The translations under genes and the position numbers were made by a program. From Limnothrix sp. FACHB-406 (GTDB lineage Bacteria > Cyanobacteriota > Cyanobacteriia > CACIAM-69d), in contig NZ_JACJSP010000022.1 of the NCBI RefSeq assembly GCF_014698235.1, positions 1 to 64,000 on the forward strand: a DNA stretch of 64,000 nucleotides, written 5' to 3'. This document shows, in pieces, positions 56,501-64,000 of this stretch (the first letter of the stretch is position 1; each line of letters opens with the position of its first letter). The notes beneath the pieces are model-generated. The model made no database searches. It saw only the letters and a program-made list of their open reading frames with translations, and was not told the origin of the DNA.

Positions 56501-59023
56501 TATACGACTTACGGCTTGGTTTTAGCCACGGGCTTCGGTCAGGTCGATCGGGGCTATCGCTTGGGAAAAATGTCCTTAACCCTAATCGATCAGCTCAATA
56601 CAAAAGCATACAAGTGCCTGAGCATTCTTTTCTTTGCTGCCTGTGTTCAGCACCAGAAAGAAGCCATGACTTCCATAGCAGCTCTGCTTAAGCAGGGATA
56701 TTTAACCGGTATAGAAGCCGGTGACTTTTTATATTTAGGCTATTGTTTAGCCCACTATTTTTATGCTTATTTCTATAGCGGCAAGGAATTATCTGGACTG
56801 CAAGCCGAGGTTGATCAATTCTGTTCTGCTATTGCTTCGTCAAAGCAAGATAACGCTCTAGCATACTTGCAGATGACGAGTGAGTTTCTTGAACGATTGT
56901 TGGTCACACACCGCCAGCCCGCTCTCTTGATTGGCGATCGTTATGACGAGACGAAAATCTTTCCAAAACATCTTCAAAATCAGCAACTAACTGATCTTGG
57001 GATTGCTTACACCTACAAATTGATCTTGGCCTATTTGTTTGGTGATTATGGGCTTGCCCTTGAATATCTCAGTGAAGTCAAGCAGTATCTAGATAACATT
57101 GTCGGAATGTTGCATATTCCCGCCATCCATTTTTATGGAGGGTTAACCTGTTTGGCAGTCGCGATCGGCAAGCCCGAAAATGAGCGATTAGAGCTACTCG
57201 CCTTGGTGGAACAGCACCAAAGCAGCCTATCACCTTGGGCAGAGAATGCCCCGATGAATTACCAGCACAAGCTGGATCTTTTGACAGCAGAAAAACATCA
57301 ATTTTTGGGCAATTTCTTGGAGGCAATTAATGGCTATGAGCGGGCGATCGCGGGTGCTAAAGCTAATGGTTTCATTCAAGAAGAAGCTTTAGCATATGAA
57401 CTGGCCGCGCAATTTTATCTCGATTGGGGTAAGGAGAAAATTGCCGCCAGCTATATGCAGGAAGCCTACTATGGCTATGCTCGCTGGGGAGCGAAAGCCA
57501 AAGTGGTTGATTTAGAGCAACGCTACGCCCAATTACTACAACCGATTCTGCAAGCGGCCAATCAACCCTTCGCCCTTTTAGAAACCCTAGCGACGATCAC
57601 AAATCCTGCTGATTCACCACGCGCCACTCCGCATGGAAGTTCTAGCGGCAGCATTAACCAAATGCTTGATTTTACTGCCCTGCTACAGGTCTCTCAAAAT
57701 CTGGTCAGTACGATCGCCCTAGATGAATTGCTGCAAACCCTAGCTCAGACGATGTTGAAAAACTCGGGAGCCGATCGATGTGCCTTAATCCTTTGGGAGG
57801 GCGATCGATGGCAGGTGAGAGTGATGGCAAACCCAGAGCAGGTGACATTGCAATCGACTCCCTTAGACGATAACCCCGACATTCCGATCAAGTTGATTCA
57901 ATATGTCAAAAACAGGGCAGTGACGGTTGTTGTCAATGATCTTGATACCGATTTACCCGTCATTGGTGATTATCTAAACTGCTATCAACCCAAGAGTGTC
58001 TTGTGTTTGCCAATTCTTAACCAAGGAAATGTGCGGTCTATTTTATACCTGGAAAATCGATCAACCAGTGGCGTGTTTACCAGCGATCGAATCACTATTT
58101 TGAAATTCCTTTGCAGCCAGGCCGCCATTTCTTTGGAAAATGCTCGACTTTACCAACAGTCTCAAACCTATGCGCAACAGTTGGAGCAGTCCCAATTGCA
58201 AATGGTGCAGAGCGAGAAAATGGCTTCTCTCGGAAACCTCGTGGCAGGGGTAGCTCACGAAGTTAACAACCCGATCGGCTTTCTCAATGGCAGCATTAAT
58301 AATGGCAAGGATCACGTTAAAGACCTATTGGCACATTTGGCGCTTTATCAGCAACATTATCCCAATCCAGTTATTCCCATTCAAGATCATGCTGAAGACA
58401 TTGACTTAGAGTATATTTGCGAAGATTTACCCCAGTTGCTGAACTCAATGCAGGGAGCAACCGATCGAATCAAATCGATCAGCACCAGCCTTCGCATTTT
58501 CTCTCGTGCCGACACAGAATATAAGGTCAGCGCTAATTTGCATGAGGGTATTGACAGCACAGTGCTGATTTTGAAATACCGGCTCAAGGCAAATCCGTTT
58601 CGGCCTGCCATCGAAGTCAAAACTGACTACGGAGACATACCAGAAGTTGAGTGTTTTCCAGGACAAATCAACCAGGTATTTATGAATATCCTGGCCAATG
58701 CAATCGATGTGTTTGATGAAATGGTGCAGGGTCGATCGTTCAAGGAATTAGAAGCGCATCCCCAAATCATCACAATCAGTACAACTGTTGTTGATGATCA
58801 AGTGCAGATTTCAATTCGGGATAATGGCAAGGGCATTAGCGAAGAGGTGCAAGCCAAAATCTTTGACCATTTGTTTACCACAAAGGGCGTGGGCAAGGGG
58901 ACGGGATTAGGGCTAACGATCGCCCGCCAAATTGTCGAGAAAAAACATGGCGGCAGTTTGACAGTCCAGTCAGCATTAGGACAGGGAACTGAGTTTTTGA
59001 TTCAACTGCCAATCAAGGGCTAG
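53600..59023 (+). CDS. Trifunctional Ser/Thr kinase-ATPase-GAF-histidine kinase (HstK-type)
   Basis: An 1807-aa signalling protein. An N-terminal eukaryotic-type protein kinase (about 12-275) has HKDIKPANILIH and a DFS triplet replacing DFG, so the phosphotransfer loop is not fully canonical. An AAA/NB-ARC-like ATPase follows with Walker A GFSGIGKT at about 339-346 and IFIDDLQWADS, then a long helical TPR-like region (about 700-1340). A GAF domain (about 1355-1520) comes next, then the histidine kinase with His1553 in GVAHEVNNPIG and GKGTGLGLTIARQI. This architecture is characteristic of cyanobacterial HstK-type kinases, which may link Ser/Thr and His phosphorylation. ATG 53600. Confidence 0.93.
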   Translation: MSPLNASSINSFPEVPGYRIFEQIHRGSRTSVYRAIQHHSQRLVILKALHSSYPTFSELIQFRNQYAITQNLDVPGIVQPLDLEPIGNSYALIMEDCGSISLQQYCQQQQLSLGDVLNIALQLTTILHNLHQQRVIHKDIKPANILIHPESKQVKLIDFSIASLLPKETQEIQNPNVLEGTLTYLAPEQTGRMNRGIDYRADFYALGVTLYQLFSGQLPFESEDPMELVHCHIAKVPTPVEQINPAIPAIVGAIVAKLIAKNAEDRYQSALGLKHDLQQCLNQWQDTGTVADFELGQRDLSDRFLIPEKLYGRETEVQALLKAFDRIAQGRSELMLVAGFSGIGKTAVVNEVHKPITQKKGYFIKGKFDQFNRSIPLFAFVQALRDLMGQLLSESDAQLAQWKTHILEAVGSNGQILIDLIPELEQVIGPQPPAPELSGEAAQNRFNHLFQNFIQVFAKSDHPLVIFIDDLQWADSTSLGLMQNLLTEARSHAQCLLVLGAYRDNEVLPGHPFLITVKALEEAHVSLTTLTLGPLSAESLNQLIADTFRTSNSKVQPLTHLVMQKTQGNPFFATQFLKALHQDSLITFDREAGHWQCDLVPVQDAALTDDVVEFMALQLQKLPMVTQEQLKFAACVGAKFDLKTLAIVSEQSEIQAASALWPALQEGLILPEGKIYKFYADRDSSQVDQAWSEEISGQIQYRFSHDRVQQAAYSLIPEDQKQVTHLKMGQLLQSRLSAAEREEKLFDIVGHLNLGHGLLSQQNEREALIRLNLAAIDKAKKATAYGAAQGLVTIGLELLSEEPWQTQYELSLKLHQMAADVACLKADFEGAIAQVQQVLEQAQTVLDKVPVYMVQVRVLTAQNQLAEAIAIAAQAITELGVQFPDDITPSLTAQTLQTVETELEGTVIEDLVNLPVMTDPKTIAAMELLGMIMPMVFIAKPTFLPFVCAKIVSLSLQFGNTPVSSVGYTTYGLVLATGFGQVDRGYRLGKMSLTLIDQLNTKAYKCLSILFFAACVQHQKEAMTSIAALLKQGYLTGIEAGDFLYLGYCLAHYFYAYFYSGKELSGLQAEVDQFCSAIASSKQDNALAYLQMTSEFLERLLVTHRQPALLIGDRYDETKIFPKHLQNQQLTDLGIAYTYKLILAYLFGDYGLALEYLSEVKQYLDNIVGMLHIPAIHFYGGLTCLAVAIGKPENERLELLALVEQHQSSLSPWAENAPMNYQHKLDLLTAEKHQFLGNFLEAINGYERAIAGAKANGFIQEEALAYELAAQFYLDWGKEKIAASYMQEAYYGYARWGAKAKVVDLEQRYAQLLQPILQAANQPFALLETLATITNPADSPRATPHGSSSGSINQMLDFTALLQVSQNLVSTIALDELLQTLAQTMLKNSGADRCALILWEGDRWQVRVMANPEQVTLQSTPLDDNPDIPIKLIQYVKNRAVTVVVNDLDTDLPVIGDYLNCYQPKSVLCLPILNQGNVRSILYLENRSTSGVFTSDRITILKFLCSQAAISLENARLYQQSQTYAQQLEQSQLQMVQSEKMASLGNLVAGVAHEVNNPIGFLNGSINNGKDHVKDLLAHLALYQQHYPNPVIPIQDHAEDIDLEYICEDLPQLLNSMQGATDRIKSISTSLRIFSRADTEYKVSANLHEGIDSTVLILKYRLKANPFRPAIEVKTDYGDIPEVECFPGQINQVFMNILANAIDVFDEMVQGRSFKELEAHPQIITISTTVVDDQVQISIRDNGKGISEEVQAKIFDHLFTTKGVGKGTGLGLTIARQIVEKKHGGSLTVQSALGQGTEFLIQLPIKG

Positions 59024-59477
59024 ACAAGGCTGCAAAACATTGCTCAACGGCAATAATTCGATCGGGAAAGGCGATCGGGGCGATCGTCTCACCAGGTTGC
59101 AAGATCAGCCGATCGCCATAGCCATCAGCACAGGGCGATCGATAAACTTCTAAGTGGCGCTGCTCCAAGTCCACTAACCAATAGTCCCCGATCGACTCGC
59201 GGGCATAGAGTACGCCTTTGACCTGGCGATCGTATCGAGCGGTGCTGTCAGCAACTTCAATGAGCAACTGAACATCAGCGGGAGTTGGATAGCCATCTTC
59301 ATAGAAGTTCGATCGCCATCGCAGCACTGCAATATCCGGCTGGGGAAATGAGTCGGTCATCTGCAAAGAGTTGTGCACGCTGACGATTACCTGCTCCTGG
59401 AGTCGCGCTGTCAACAAATGCATCAACCGATTCACACAGGCTATGTGACGAGCTGTAGTAGTTGATGCTTCAACCAT
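59013..59477 (-). CDS. Uma2-family nuclease-like protein, N-terminally truncated
   Basis: A 154-aa Uma2 (DUF820) protein, a PD-(D/E)XK-related family very abundant in cyanobacteria. The retained part has FPQPDIAVLRW, LLIEVADSTARYDRQVK, RESIGDYWLVDL and LQPGETI. The usual first 45-55 residues, with the EFxxM and VELIEGEI-like motifs, are missing; upstream DNA (59478-59600) is AT-rich and noncoding in this frame. It may be a decaying copy or a shortened variant. It overlaps the 3' end of the large kinase by 11 bp, in convergent orientation. Confidence 0.75.
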   Translation of the reverse strand: MVEASTTTARHIACVNRLMHLLTARLQEQVIVSVHNSLQMTDSFPQPDIAVLRWRSNFYEDGYPTPADVQLLIEVADSTARYDRQVKGVLYARESIGDYWLVDLEQRHLEVYRSPCADGYGDRLILQPGETIAPIAFPDRIIAVEQCFAALSSP

Positions 59478-59685
59478 TGTTGTTTGGTGACCTTAATATA
59501 TGAGTTAGATAGCCAAAGTGTTGAAAATGTTACTATGTAAGCTTTTAAATTGTTCTTGCTTGAATAAATTTAAAGCGATGTGAATGAATTCAAGAAAAAA
59601 TATACAGAAATAAACCCTCGAAATCTTTGAAGTATATTAGAGTTTTAGTGAGACAACCGAATCACTCCTAAATTATCATCTAATT

Positions 59686-61515
59686 ATGAAAGACCTCAGT
59701 CTTCCAAAAAAGCAAGCCATTGTTCAGTTTTTGATATGGCAATCTTATCGAGATGGAGAACTCACAGCTCAAGAACAAGAGTTTCTGAAAAATATTGCTG
59801 ATCAGATGGGTTTGACAGACTTGCCTAAATTTGACGGATTAAAGGAATTAGACGATCCGTATCCAGTGCTGAAGCATCTGAAAACTAGAGAAAGTCAGCT
59901 TCTACTGCTAAAGCTATTGATTCAAATGTCTTTTGCAGACGAGGTGTATGACGCACGTGAGCGTGAAGCATTAGTTATGACTGCCAAAATACTTGGCTGG
60001 CCATTGAATACTGTAGACGCTATTGAGCATGAACTGACTGAGAATTTAAAAGCAAAATTGACTGACTTAAATTCAGAGAATCCAGAATCTTCCACTTCAG
60101 CAGTACAAAAATCGCAAGAATGGGATTGGTGGAAAATTGGTCAAATCGCAGGGGCTGCTGTGGTTGGTGGTGCAGCTTTAGTCATGACAGCTGGAGTAGC
60201 AGCTCCTGTTCTAGGGGGGTTAATTGGGACGCAACTTTTGGGGTTAAGCGGTGCAGCCGCAACATCAGCAGGTTTAGCCCTATTGGGAGGTGGCAGTCTT
60301 GCGGCTGGTGGAGCTGGAATGGCAGGCGGTATAGCTGTTTTAACAACAGCCCTAGGAGCGTGTGGTGCAGGAGTAGCAGCATGGAAAGCTAGCCATGTTT
60401 TGGGAGATATAGAGGAATGGGATATTCAATATGTTGATGGCTCTGGATTGCATGTTTGTTTGGGAATTAGCGGCTTTCTACAACAAGGGCAAGGATCTTT
60501 AGACGCTTGGACTTCACTGCGCAATGTATTTCCACAGTCTGTTAATTACTCGTTGATGTGGGAGTCGAAGGCGCAGCATCATGTCTATGATTCTGTGATG
60601 TCCGTTGGACAAAAAAGTTTTGCAGGATTTGCAGCAGCATCAGCGGCCCAATCAGCAACTAAAATGGCTTTTCAAGCATTGGTTTGGCCAACTGCCATAT
60701 TATCTGCTATGGACATCATCGATAATCCTTGGGCCGTTGCCAGAAATCGAGCTGACCAAGCAGGAAAAATACTAGGTGATTACTTGGCGGAAAATCAATT
60801 TGGTGGACTACCAGTAACACTAATTGGCTATTCGCTAGGGACACAAGTCATTCTTTCTGCTTTAAATCGACTAGCTGAACGAGGCTCCCATGGAAAAATT
60901 TATAATGTTTATCTTCTAGCCGGAGCAGTTGCTCAAAATGATCAACGACTGCAAGTAATTGATCAAGTTGTTGCCGGTACTGTAGTCAATGTTTATTGCA
61001 GAAGTGATCTCGTCTTACGATATATCTATCGTCTAGCGGAAGGATTTGCACAACCAATTGGTGTTGAACCTTTAGAGCATGATGGTGTTGTTAATTTAGA
61101 TGTTAGTGATTTTATCAATGGTCATTTAGACTACGTGTCAAATTTGCAACGAATTCTGACTGAAGTGAAGTTGTCAATTGGCTATCAGGAAGTTTTTGAA
61201 TCGTCTGTGCCGCAAGAGAATGAAGCCGTAGAGAATTCCGATCAGCCAATCTTAAAAGATTTGATTAAGATTCTCAAGAAAGTTCCAGGTATGACAAATG
61301 CCAGCTTTTCAGATTTTTCTAGTGCAACCTCGGTAGTGCAATTTAAAAATAATCTGCATATTCGAACATGGAAAAACTTTTTTGGTGTTGATCACGTGTT
61401 TGTCGGCCGTGACTCAACTTGTCTTTATGGTGGTTTTGTAGGCTGGGTTCATTCTGACGGAATGGAGGCTGCTCTGAAAAAAATTAAGCAAAAATATTCT
61501 GACTTTATAATTTAA
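59686..61515 (+). CDS. TerB-DUF726 alpha/beta hydrolase protein
   Basis: A 609-aa protein. Residues about 7-115 look like a TerB domain (tellurite-resistance type helical domain: LIWQSYRDGELTAQEQEFL and MSFADEVYDAREREALVM). A Gly/Ala-rich hydrophobic stretch (about 150-250) is compatible with membrane insertion. A DUF726/TMCO4-type alpha/beta hydrolase core follows, with the nucleophile elbow GYSLG at about residue 380 and a candidate catalytic histidine in NGHLDYV. The C-terminal 100 residues are of unknown role. The gene is AT-rich compared with the housekeeping genes around it. The combination suggests a membrane-acting lipase/esterase or an immunity-type effector, but this is inference. 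Confidence 0.75.
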   Translation: MKDLSLPKKQAIVQFLIWQSYRDGELTAQEQEFLKNIADQMGLTDLPKFDGLKELDDPYPVLKHLKTRESQLLLLKLLIQMSFADEVYDAREREALVMTAKILGWPLNTVDAIEHELTENLKAKLTDLNSENPESSTSAVQKSQEWDWWKIGQIAGAAVVGGAALVMTAGVAAPVLGGLIGTQLLGLSGAAATSAGLALLGGGSLAAGGAGMAGGIAVLTTALGACGAGVAAWKASHVLGDIEEWDIQYVDGSGLHVCLGISGFLQQGQGSLDAWTSLRNVFPQSVNYSLMWESKAQHHVYDSVMSVGQKSFAGFAAASAAQSATKMAFQALVWPTAILSAMDIIDNPWAVARNRADQAGKILGDYLAENQFGGLPVTLIGYSLGTQVILSALNRLAERGSHGKIYNVYLLAGAVAQNDQRLQVIDQVVAGTVVNVYCRSDLVLRYIYRLAEGFAQPIGVEPLEHDGVVNLDVSDFINGHLDYVSNLQRILTEVKLSIGYQEVFESSVPQENEAVENSDQPILKDLIKILKKVPGMTNASFSDFSSATSVVQFKNNLHIRTWKNFFGVDHVFVGRDSTCLYGGFVGWVHSDGMEAALKKIKQKYSDFII

Positions 61516-61552
61516 AATCATTAGACTTTTGCATACAAGAAATCGATGGACT

Positions 61553-62062
61553 CTACGTCACCTGACTCCATCGCGGGCCGCCAGATCTGATTTCACCCAT
61601 ACGCAGCAAATTGAGAATGGGTTCACTGAACAAGTGTTGTAAATCTTCAGGCAGCTTTTGAACATTAGTGGTTAGAGTTAACCCTTCCATCCATTGCTGA
61701 ACTCTGGTGGCAAAATCCCATCCAGATTGTGTTTGAGATTGATGTTGAGTTGGCGGCAGCAACGTATCTGGCAATTTGGCTTCACCGATCATTTGAATAG
61801 AGCGGCCATCAGATTGCTCAAAGGAATCCCAAAGTAGCATGATTGTTTCACCCCAAATCAGCAACCCATTGGGGCATCCTACACCAACCATATATTGCTT
61901 TAACTGGGCGATCGCCCGCGATGCTTGATCAACACCATGGCTGGTTAGCTTAATTTCTACCAGCATCAAATATTCACCATCGGGACTGACCACAATGATG
62001 TCTGGTTGAAATCTGTCAGGCTGAAAATCAAGTGAACTGGTGCTGGTTTGGGTCGTGTTCAT
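61553..62062 (-). CDS. PD-(D/E)XK nuclease superfamily protein
   Basis: A protein of about 169 aa (ATG 62062, preferred over an opening at 62164 that would overlap rimI). A nuclease-like core is visible: Asp in DRFQPDIIVVSPDGEYL, then MLVEIKLTSHG as the E-x-K element, then ASRAIAQLKQYMVGVG with a conserved Gln. This is the PD-(D/E)XK layout of restriction-type endonucleases and of many small uncharacterised cyanobacterial proteins. It is divergent from rimI and tail-to-tail with the TerB-DUF726 gene, 37 bp away. Confidence 0.65.
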   Translation of the reverse strand: MNTTQTSTSSLDFQPDRFQPDIIVVSPDGEYLMLVEIKLTSHGVDQASRAIAQLKQYMVGVGCPNGLLIWGETIMLLWDSFEQSDGRSIQMIGEAKLPDTLLPPTQHQSQTQSGWDFATRVQQWMEGLTLTTNVQKLPEDLQHLFSEPILNLLRMGEIRSGGPRWSQVT

Positions 62063-62135
62063 CCTTGAAGTCTGGTATGAATTGACAGTATTGCCTGCCT
62101 TTTCAAGATAACCGCCAAAATAGGGCCTTGACCTG

Positions 62136-62723
62136 ATGCGATCGCTCCGTTTGCAACTACTCAATCATGACCATCTCGATCAGTTGGTGGCGATCGACCA
62201 GATAGCCTTGGGTGGTCTATGGAGCGCCAACACCTATCGCCGGGAACTGGATAGCCCGAATAGTGATTTGCTCGGGGCGATCGATCCGCAAGGACAACTG
62301 ATCGGGTTTGGTTGCGCCTGGGCGATCGTTGACGAGTGCCACATCACGGCGATCGCCCTGCGGCCCGAGTGGCAGCGACAGGGCTTGGGCCAAACCCTGC
62401 TGTGGGGCCTGTTGAGCTTGGCGCGGCAACGGGAAATGAAACGCGCCACCCTTGAAGTGCGACCCAGCAACCAAGCCGCCCTCTCGCTTTACGAAAAATT
62501 TGGCTTCCAGGAGGCCGGCCGTCGCAAACGCTACTACGCCGATGGCGAAGATGCGGCGATCCTGTGGTTAGGCAAGTTGGATTGGCCCCAGTTTGCTCAA
62601 CAGCTCGATCGCACCGCTGCTGACCTGAGCGATCGACTGGCGCAACATCAATGGCAGTGGTGGGGAGAGATTATGCCCCCAACCGCCGGGGTCGGCAGCC
62701 CCCCAAGCCATGCGCTAGATTAA
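62136..62723 (+). CDS. rimI: Ribosomal protein alanine N-acetyltransferase
   Basis: A 195-aa GNAT enzyme. The acetyl-CoA-binding motif is IALRPEWQRQGLGQTLL, followed by LEVRPSNQAALSLYEKFGFQEAGRRKRYY, the block typical of RimI, which acetylates the N terminus of ribosomal protein S18 (and in some bacteria acts with the TsaD system). A C-terminal extension of about 40 residues is unusual relative to compact RimI. Start ATG 62136. Confidence 0.9.
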   Translation: MRSLRLQLLNHDHLDQLVAIDQIALGGLWSANTYRRELDSPNSDLLGAIDPQGQLIGFGCAWAIVDECHITAIALRPEWQRQGLGQTLLWGLLSLARQREMKRATLEVRPSNQAALSLYEKFGFQEAGRRKRYYADGEDAAILWLGKLDWPQFAQQLDRTAADLSDRLAQHQWQWWGEIMPPTAGVGSPPSHALD

Positions 62724-63178
62724 AAACCTATCTTTCAATCCTGCCCAACAGGTTCACCCAATTTTTGGGATTCACCCCAGTCCACTGGCTCAATGGGGGT
62801 CTGCCAAATTCTGGCTAACCCTTGAGCTGGCCCATGTTTCACTCCCGATCGGGCCGTTTTGCCGCTGGCCCTTGCCATCAGCAATCCCAAGACCCGATTT
62901 TCAACCCAAACGTTCTTTAAAAATCCTAAAAGCATTCATCAATCCATCCCCCAGGATCGCCCAAAAGGCTTGATCCCCCCCTACCCCATCGGGGAACAAA
63001 ATCTCCCGAAAGTTCATGGCAATTTCTCGAGTTCTTGAGCTTGCCAAGGGGAAGGCGATCGAGTTGGGGAAACCGCCCGATCGCCCCCCAATTGCCGGCC
63101 AGGTCAGCCCCAAACTGCCCAAACCGCGCGTGTTAAAATCAGATTTGCCAGCACTTCGCAGGTGATAGGGAACCGCCA
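62724..63178. other. Upstream region of clpC
   Basis: A 455-bp gap. An extended -10 element TGTTAAAAT (63131-63139) lies 40 bp upstream of the clpC ATG without a clear -35. No gene is supported in the rest. Confidence 0.45.
63131..63139 (+). promoter_or_regulatory. Extended -10 element upstream of clpC
   Basis: TGTTAAAAT matches the TGnTAnnnT extended -10 form and is 40 bp before the clpC start. No convincing -35 hexamer is seen at the right distance. Confidence 0.35.
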
Positions 63179-64000
63179 ATGTTTGAACGCTTCACTGAGA
63201 AAGCCATTAAGGTGATCATGCTCGCCCAAGAAGAGGCCCGCCGCCTGGGTCATAACTTCGTGGGCACTGAGCAAATCCTTCTCGGACTCATTGGCGAAGG
63301 CACTGGTGTAGCCGCCAAAGTCCTGAAATCCATGGGTGTCAACCTCAAGGACGCTCGGATTGAGGTCGAAAAAATTATCGGTCGCGGCTCCGGTTTCGTG
63401 GCTGTGGAAATTCCCTTCACGCCCCGGGCCAAGCGGGTTCTGGAACTGTCGCTCGAAGAGGCCCGCCAACTGGGTCATAACTACATCGGCACAGAGCACC
63501 TGCTGCTGGGCCTGATCCGCGAAGGAGAGGGGGTCGCGGCCCGAGTGCTGGAAAATCTGGGCGTTGACCTGTCGAAGGTGCGCACCCAAGTGATTCGGAT
63601 GTTGGGCGAAACGGCGGAAGTGACTGCCGGTGGCTCCCAAGGCCGCACCAAGACCCCAACCCTGGATGAGTTTGGGGCTAACCTGACCCAACAGGCTGCT
63701 GAAGGCAAGTTGGATCCGGTGGTGGGTCGCCAGAAGGAAATTGAGCGGGTGATTCAGATTTTGGGTCGCCGCACCAAAAACAACCCGGTGTTGATCGGGG
63801 AGCCGGGCGTGGGTAAAACCGCGATCGCCGAAGGGTTGGCCCAACGGATTGCCAATGGCGATGTGCCGGACATTCTGGAAGACAAGCGGGTCGTGACGCT
63901 GGATATCGGTCTGTTGGTGGCCGGTACCAAGTATCGCGGGGAGTTTGAAGAGCGCCTGAAGAAGATCATGGATGAGATTCGCCAGGCCGGTAACGTGATC
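63179..64000 (+). CDS. clpC: ATP-dependent Clp protease ATP-binding subunit ClpC, 5' part
   Basis: The first 274 residues of a Hsp100/ClpC unfoldase, running off the right end. It starts [20 protein letters not shown]. Two Clp N-terminal repeats are present ([17 protein letters not shown] and [17 protein letters not shown]), then the linker and the first AAA+ domain with Walker [15 protein letters not shown]. ClpC feeds substrates to ClpP in cyanobacteria and plastids and supports protein quality control. The ATG is 63179. The frame is open at the window end. Confidence 0.97.
   Translation, partial: MFERFTEKAIKVIMLAQEEARRLGHNFVGTEQILLGLIGEGTGVAAKVLKSMGVNLKDARIEVEKIIGRGSGFVAVEIPFTPRAKRVLELSLEEARQLGHNYIGTEHLLLGLIREGEGVAARVLENLGVDLSKVRTQVIRMLGETAEVTAGGSQGRTKTPTLDEFGANLTQQAAEGKLDPVVGRQKEIERVIQILGRRTKNNPVLIGEPGVGKTAIAEGLAQRIANGDVPDILEDKRVVTLDIGLLVAGTKYRGEFEERLKKIMDEIRQAGNVI

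Noticed and set aside
62063-62164. Upstream extension of the nuclease-like protein
   Set aside because: It overlaps the start of rimI on the other strand and adds a composition unlike the core; MNTTQTSTSS at 62062 is a better start.

Overview
This is a cyanobacterial chromosome segment. It carries psbA (D1), psbU, apcD (allophycocyanin alpha-B), a Tab2-like protein, an NTRC-type thioredoxin reductase/thioredoxin fusion and the DUF98 chorismate lyase of plastoquinone synthesis. The octamer GCGATCGC (HIP1) and the core CGATCG recur throughout the GC-rich genes. The pilus chemotaxis genes, including an HmpF-like gene, suggest a motile, possibly filamentous strain; genus cannot be fixed from the window.

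Layout. 1-20 kb is mostly housekeeping and photosynthesis: psbA 5' end, tab2-like, a DUF4349 lipoprotein, a DegT-type aminotransferase, ntrC, nadB, psbU, a B12-binding radical SAM enzyme, an FHA-adenylate cyclase, DUF3120, uppP, a PHP phosphoesterase, apcD, truB, a degenerate ABC ATPase-like protein, a small membrane protein, a GNAT enzyme and a UreH/SafE-like membrane protein. 20-37 kb holds an aminotransferase class IV gene and then a complete pilus-type chemotaxis locus: PatA-like PilG, CheY-like PilH, CheW-like PilI, a 1345-aa MCP (PilJ) and an 1825-aa CheA hybrid (PilL) on the minus strand, with coiled-coil HmpF divergent from them. PilJ and PilL carry very long acidic low-complexity regions, and PilJ also has a short run of pentapeptide repeats.

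37-49 kb: HEAT-repeat protein, YgfZ-like protein, chorismate lyase, tRNA-Leu(GAG) with an intrinsic terminator, accC, an unlisted 30-aa membrane ORF, a large AT-rich single-chain restriction-modification enzyme, and a minus-strand operon-like run (histidine kinase, PP2C phosphatase, small membrane protein, lnt). 50-64 kb: a MITE-like inverted-repeat element, a membrane GTPase, an 1807-aa Ser/Thr kinase-ATPase-histidine kinase, then an AT-rich accessory patch (truncated Uma2 protein, TerB-DUF726 hydrolase, PD-(D/E)XK nuclease-like protein), rimI and the start of clpC.

The best candidates for something new are the TerB/DUF726/nuclease patch (59.0-62.1 kb), the disordered and pentapeptide segments grafted onto the pilus chemoreceptor and kinase, the ABC ATPase-like protein that has lost its catalytic motifs, the 125-bp MITE-like element, and several precise inverted repeats at gene starts. 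Degenerate tandem repeats with 7-16 bp periods recur in many intergenic gaps and sometimes run into coding starts. Functional calls rest on motif recognition by eye; no database search was possible.
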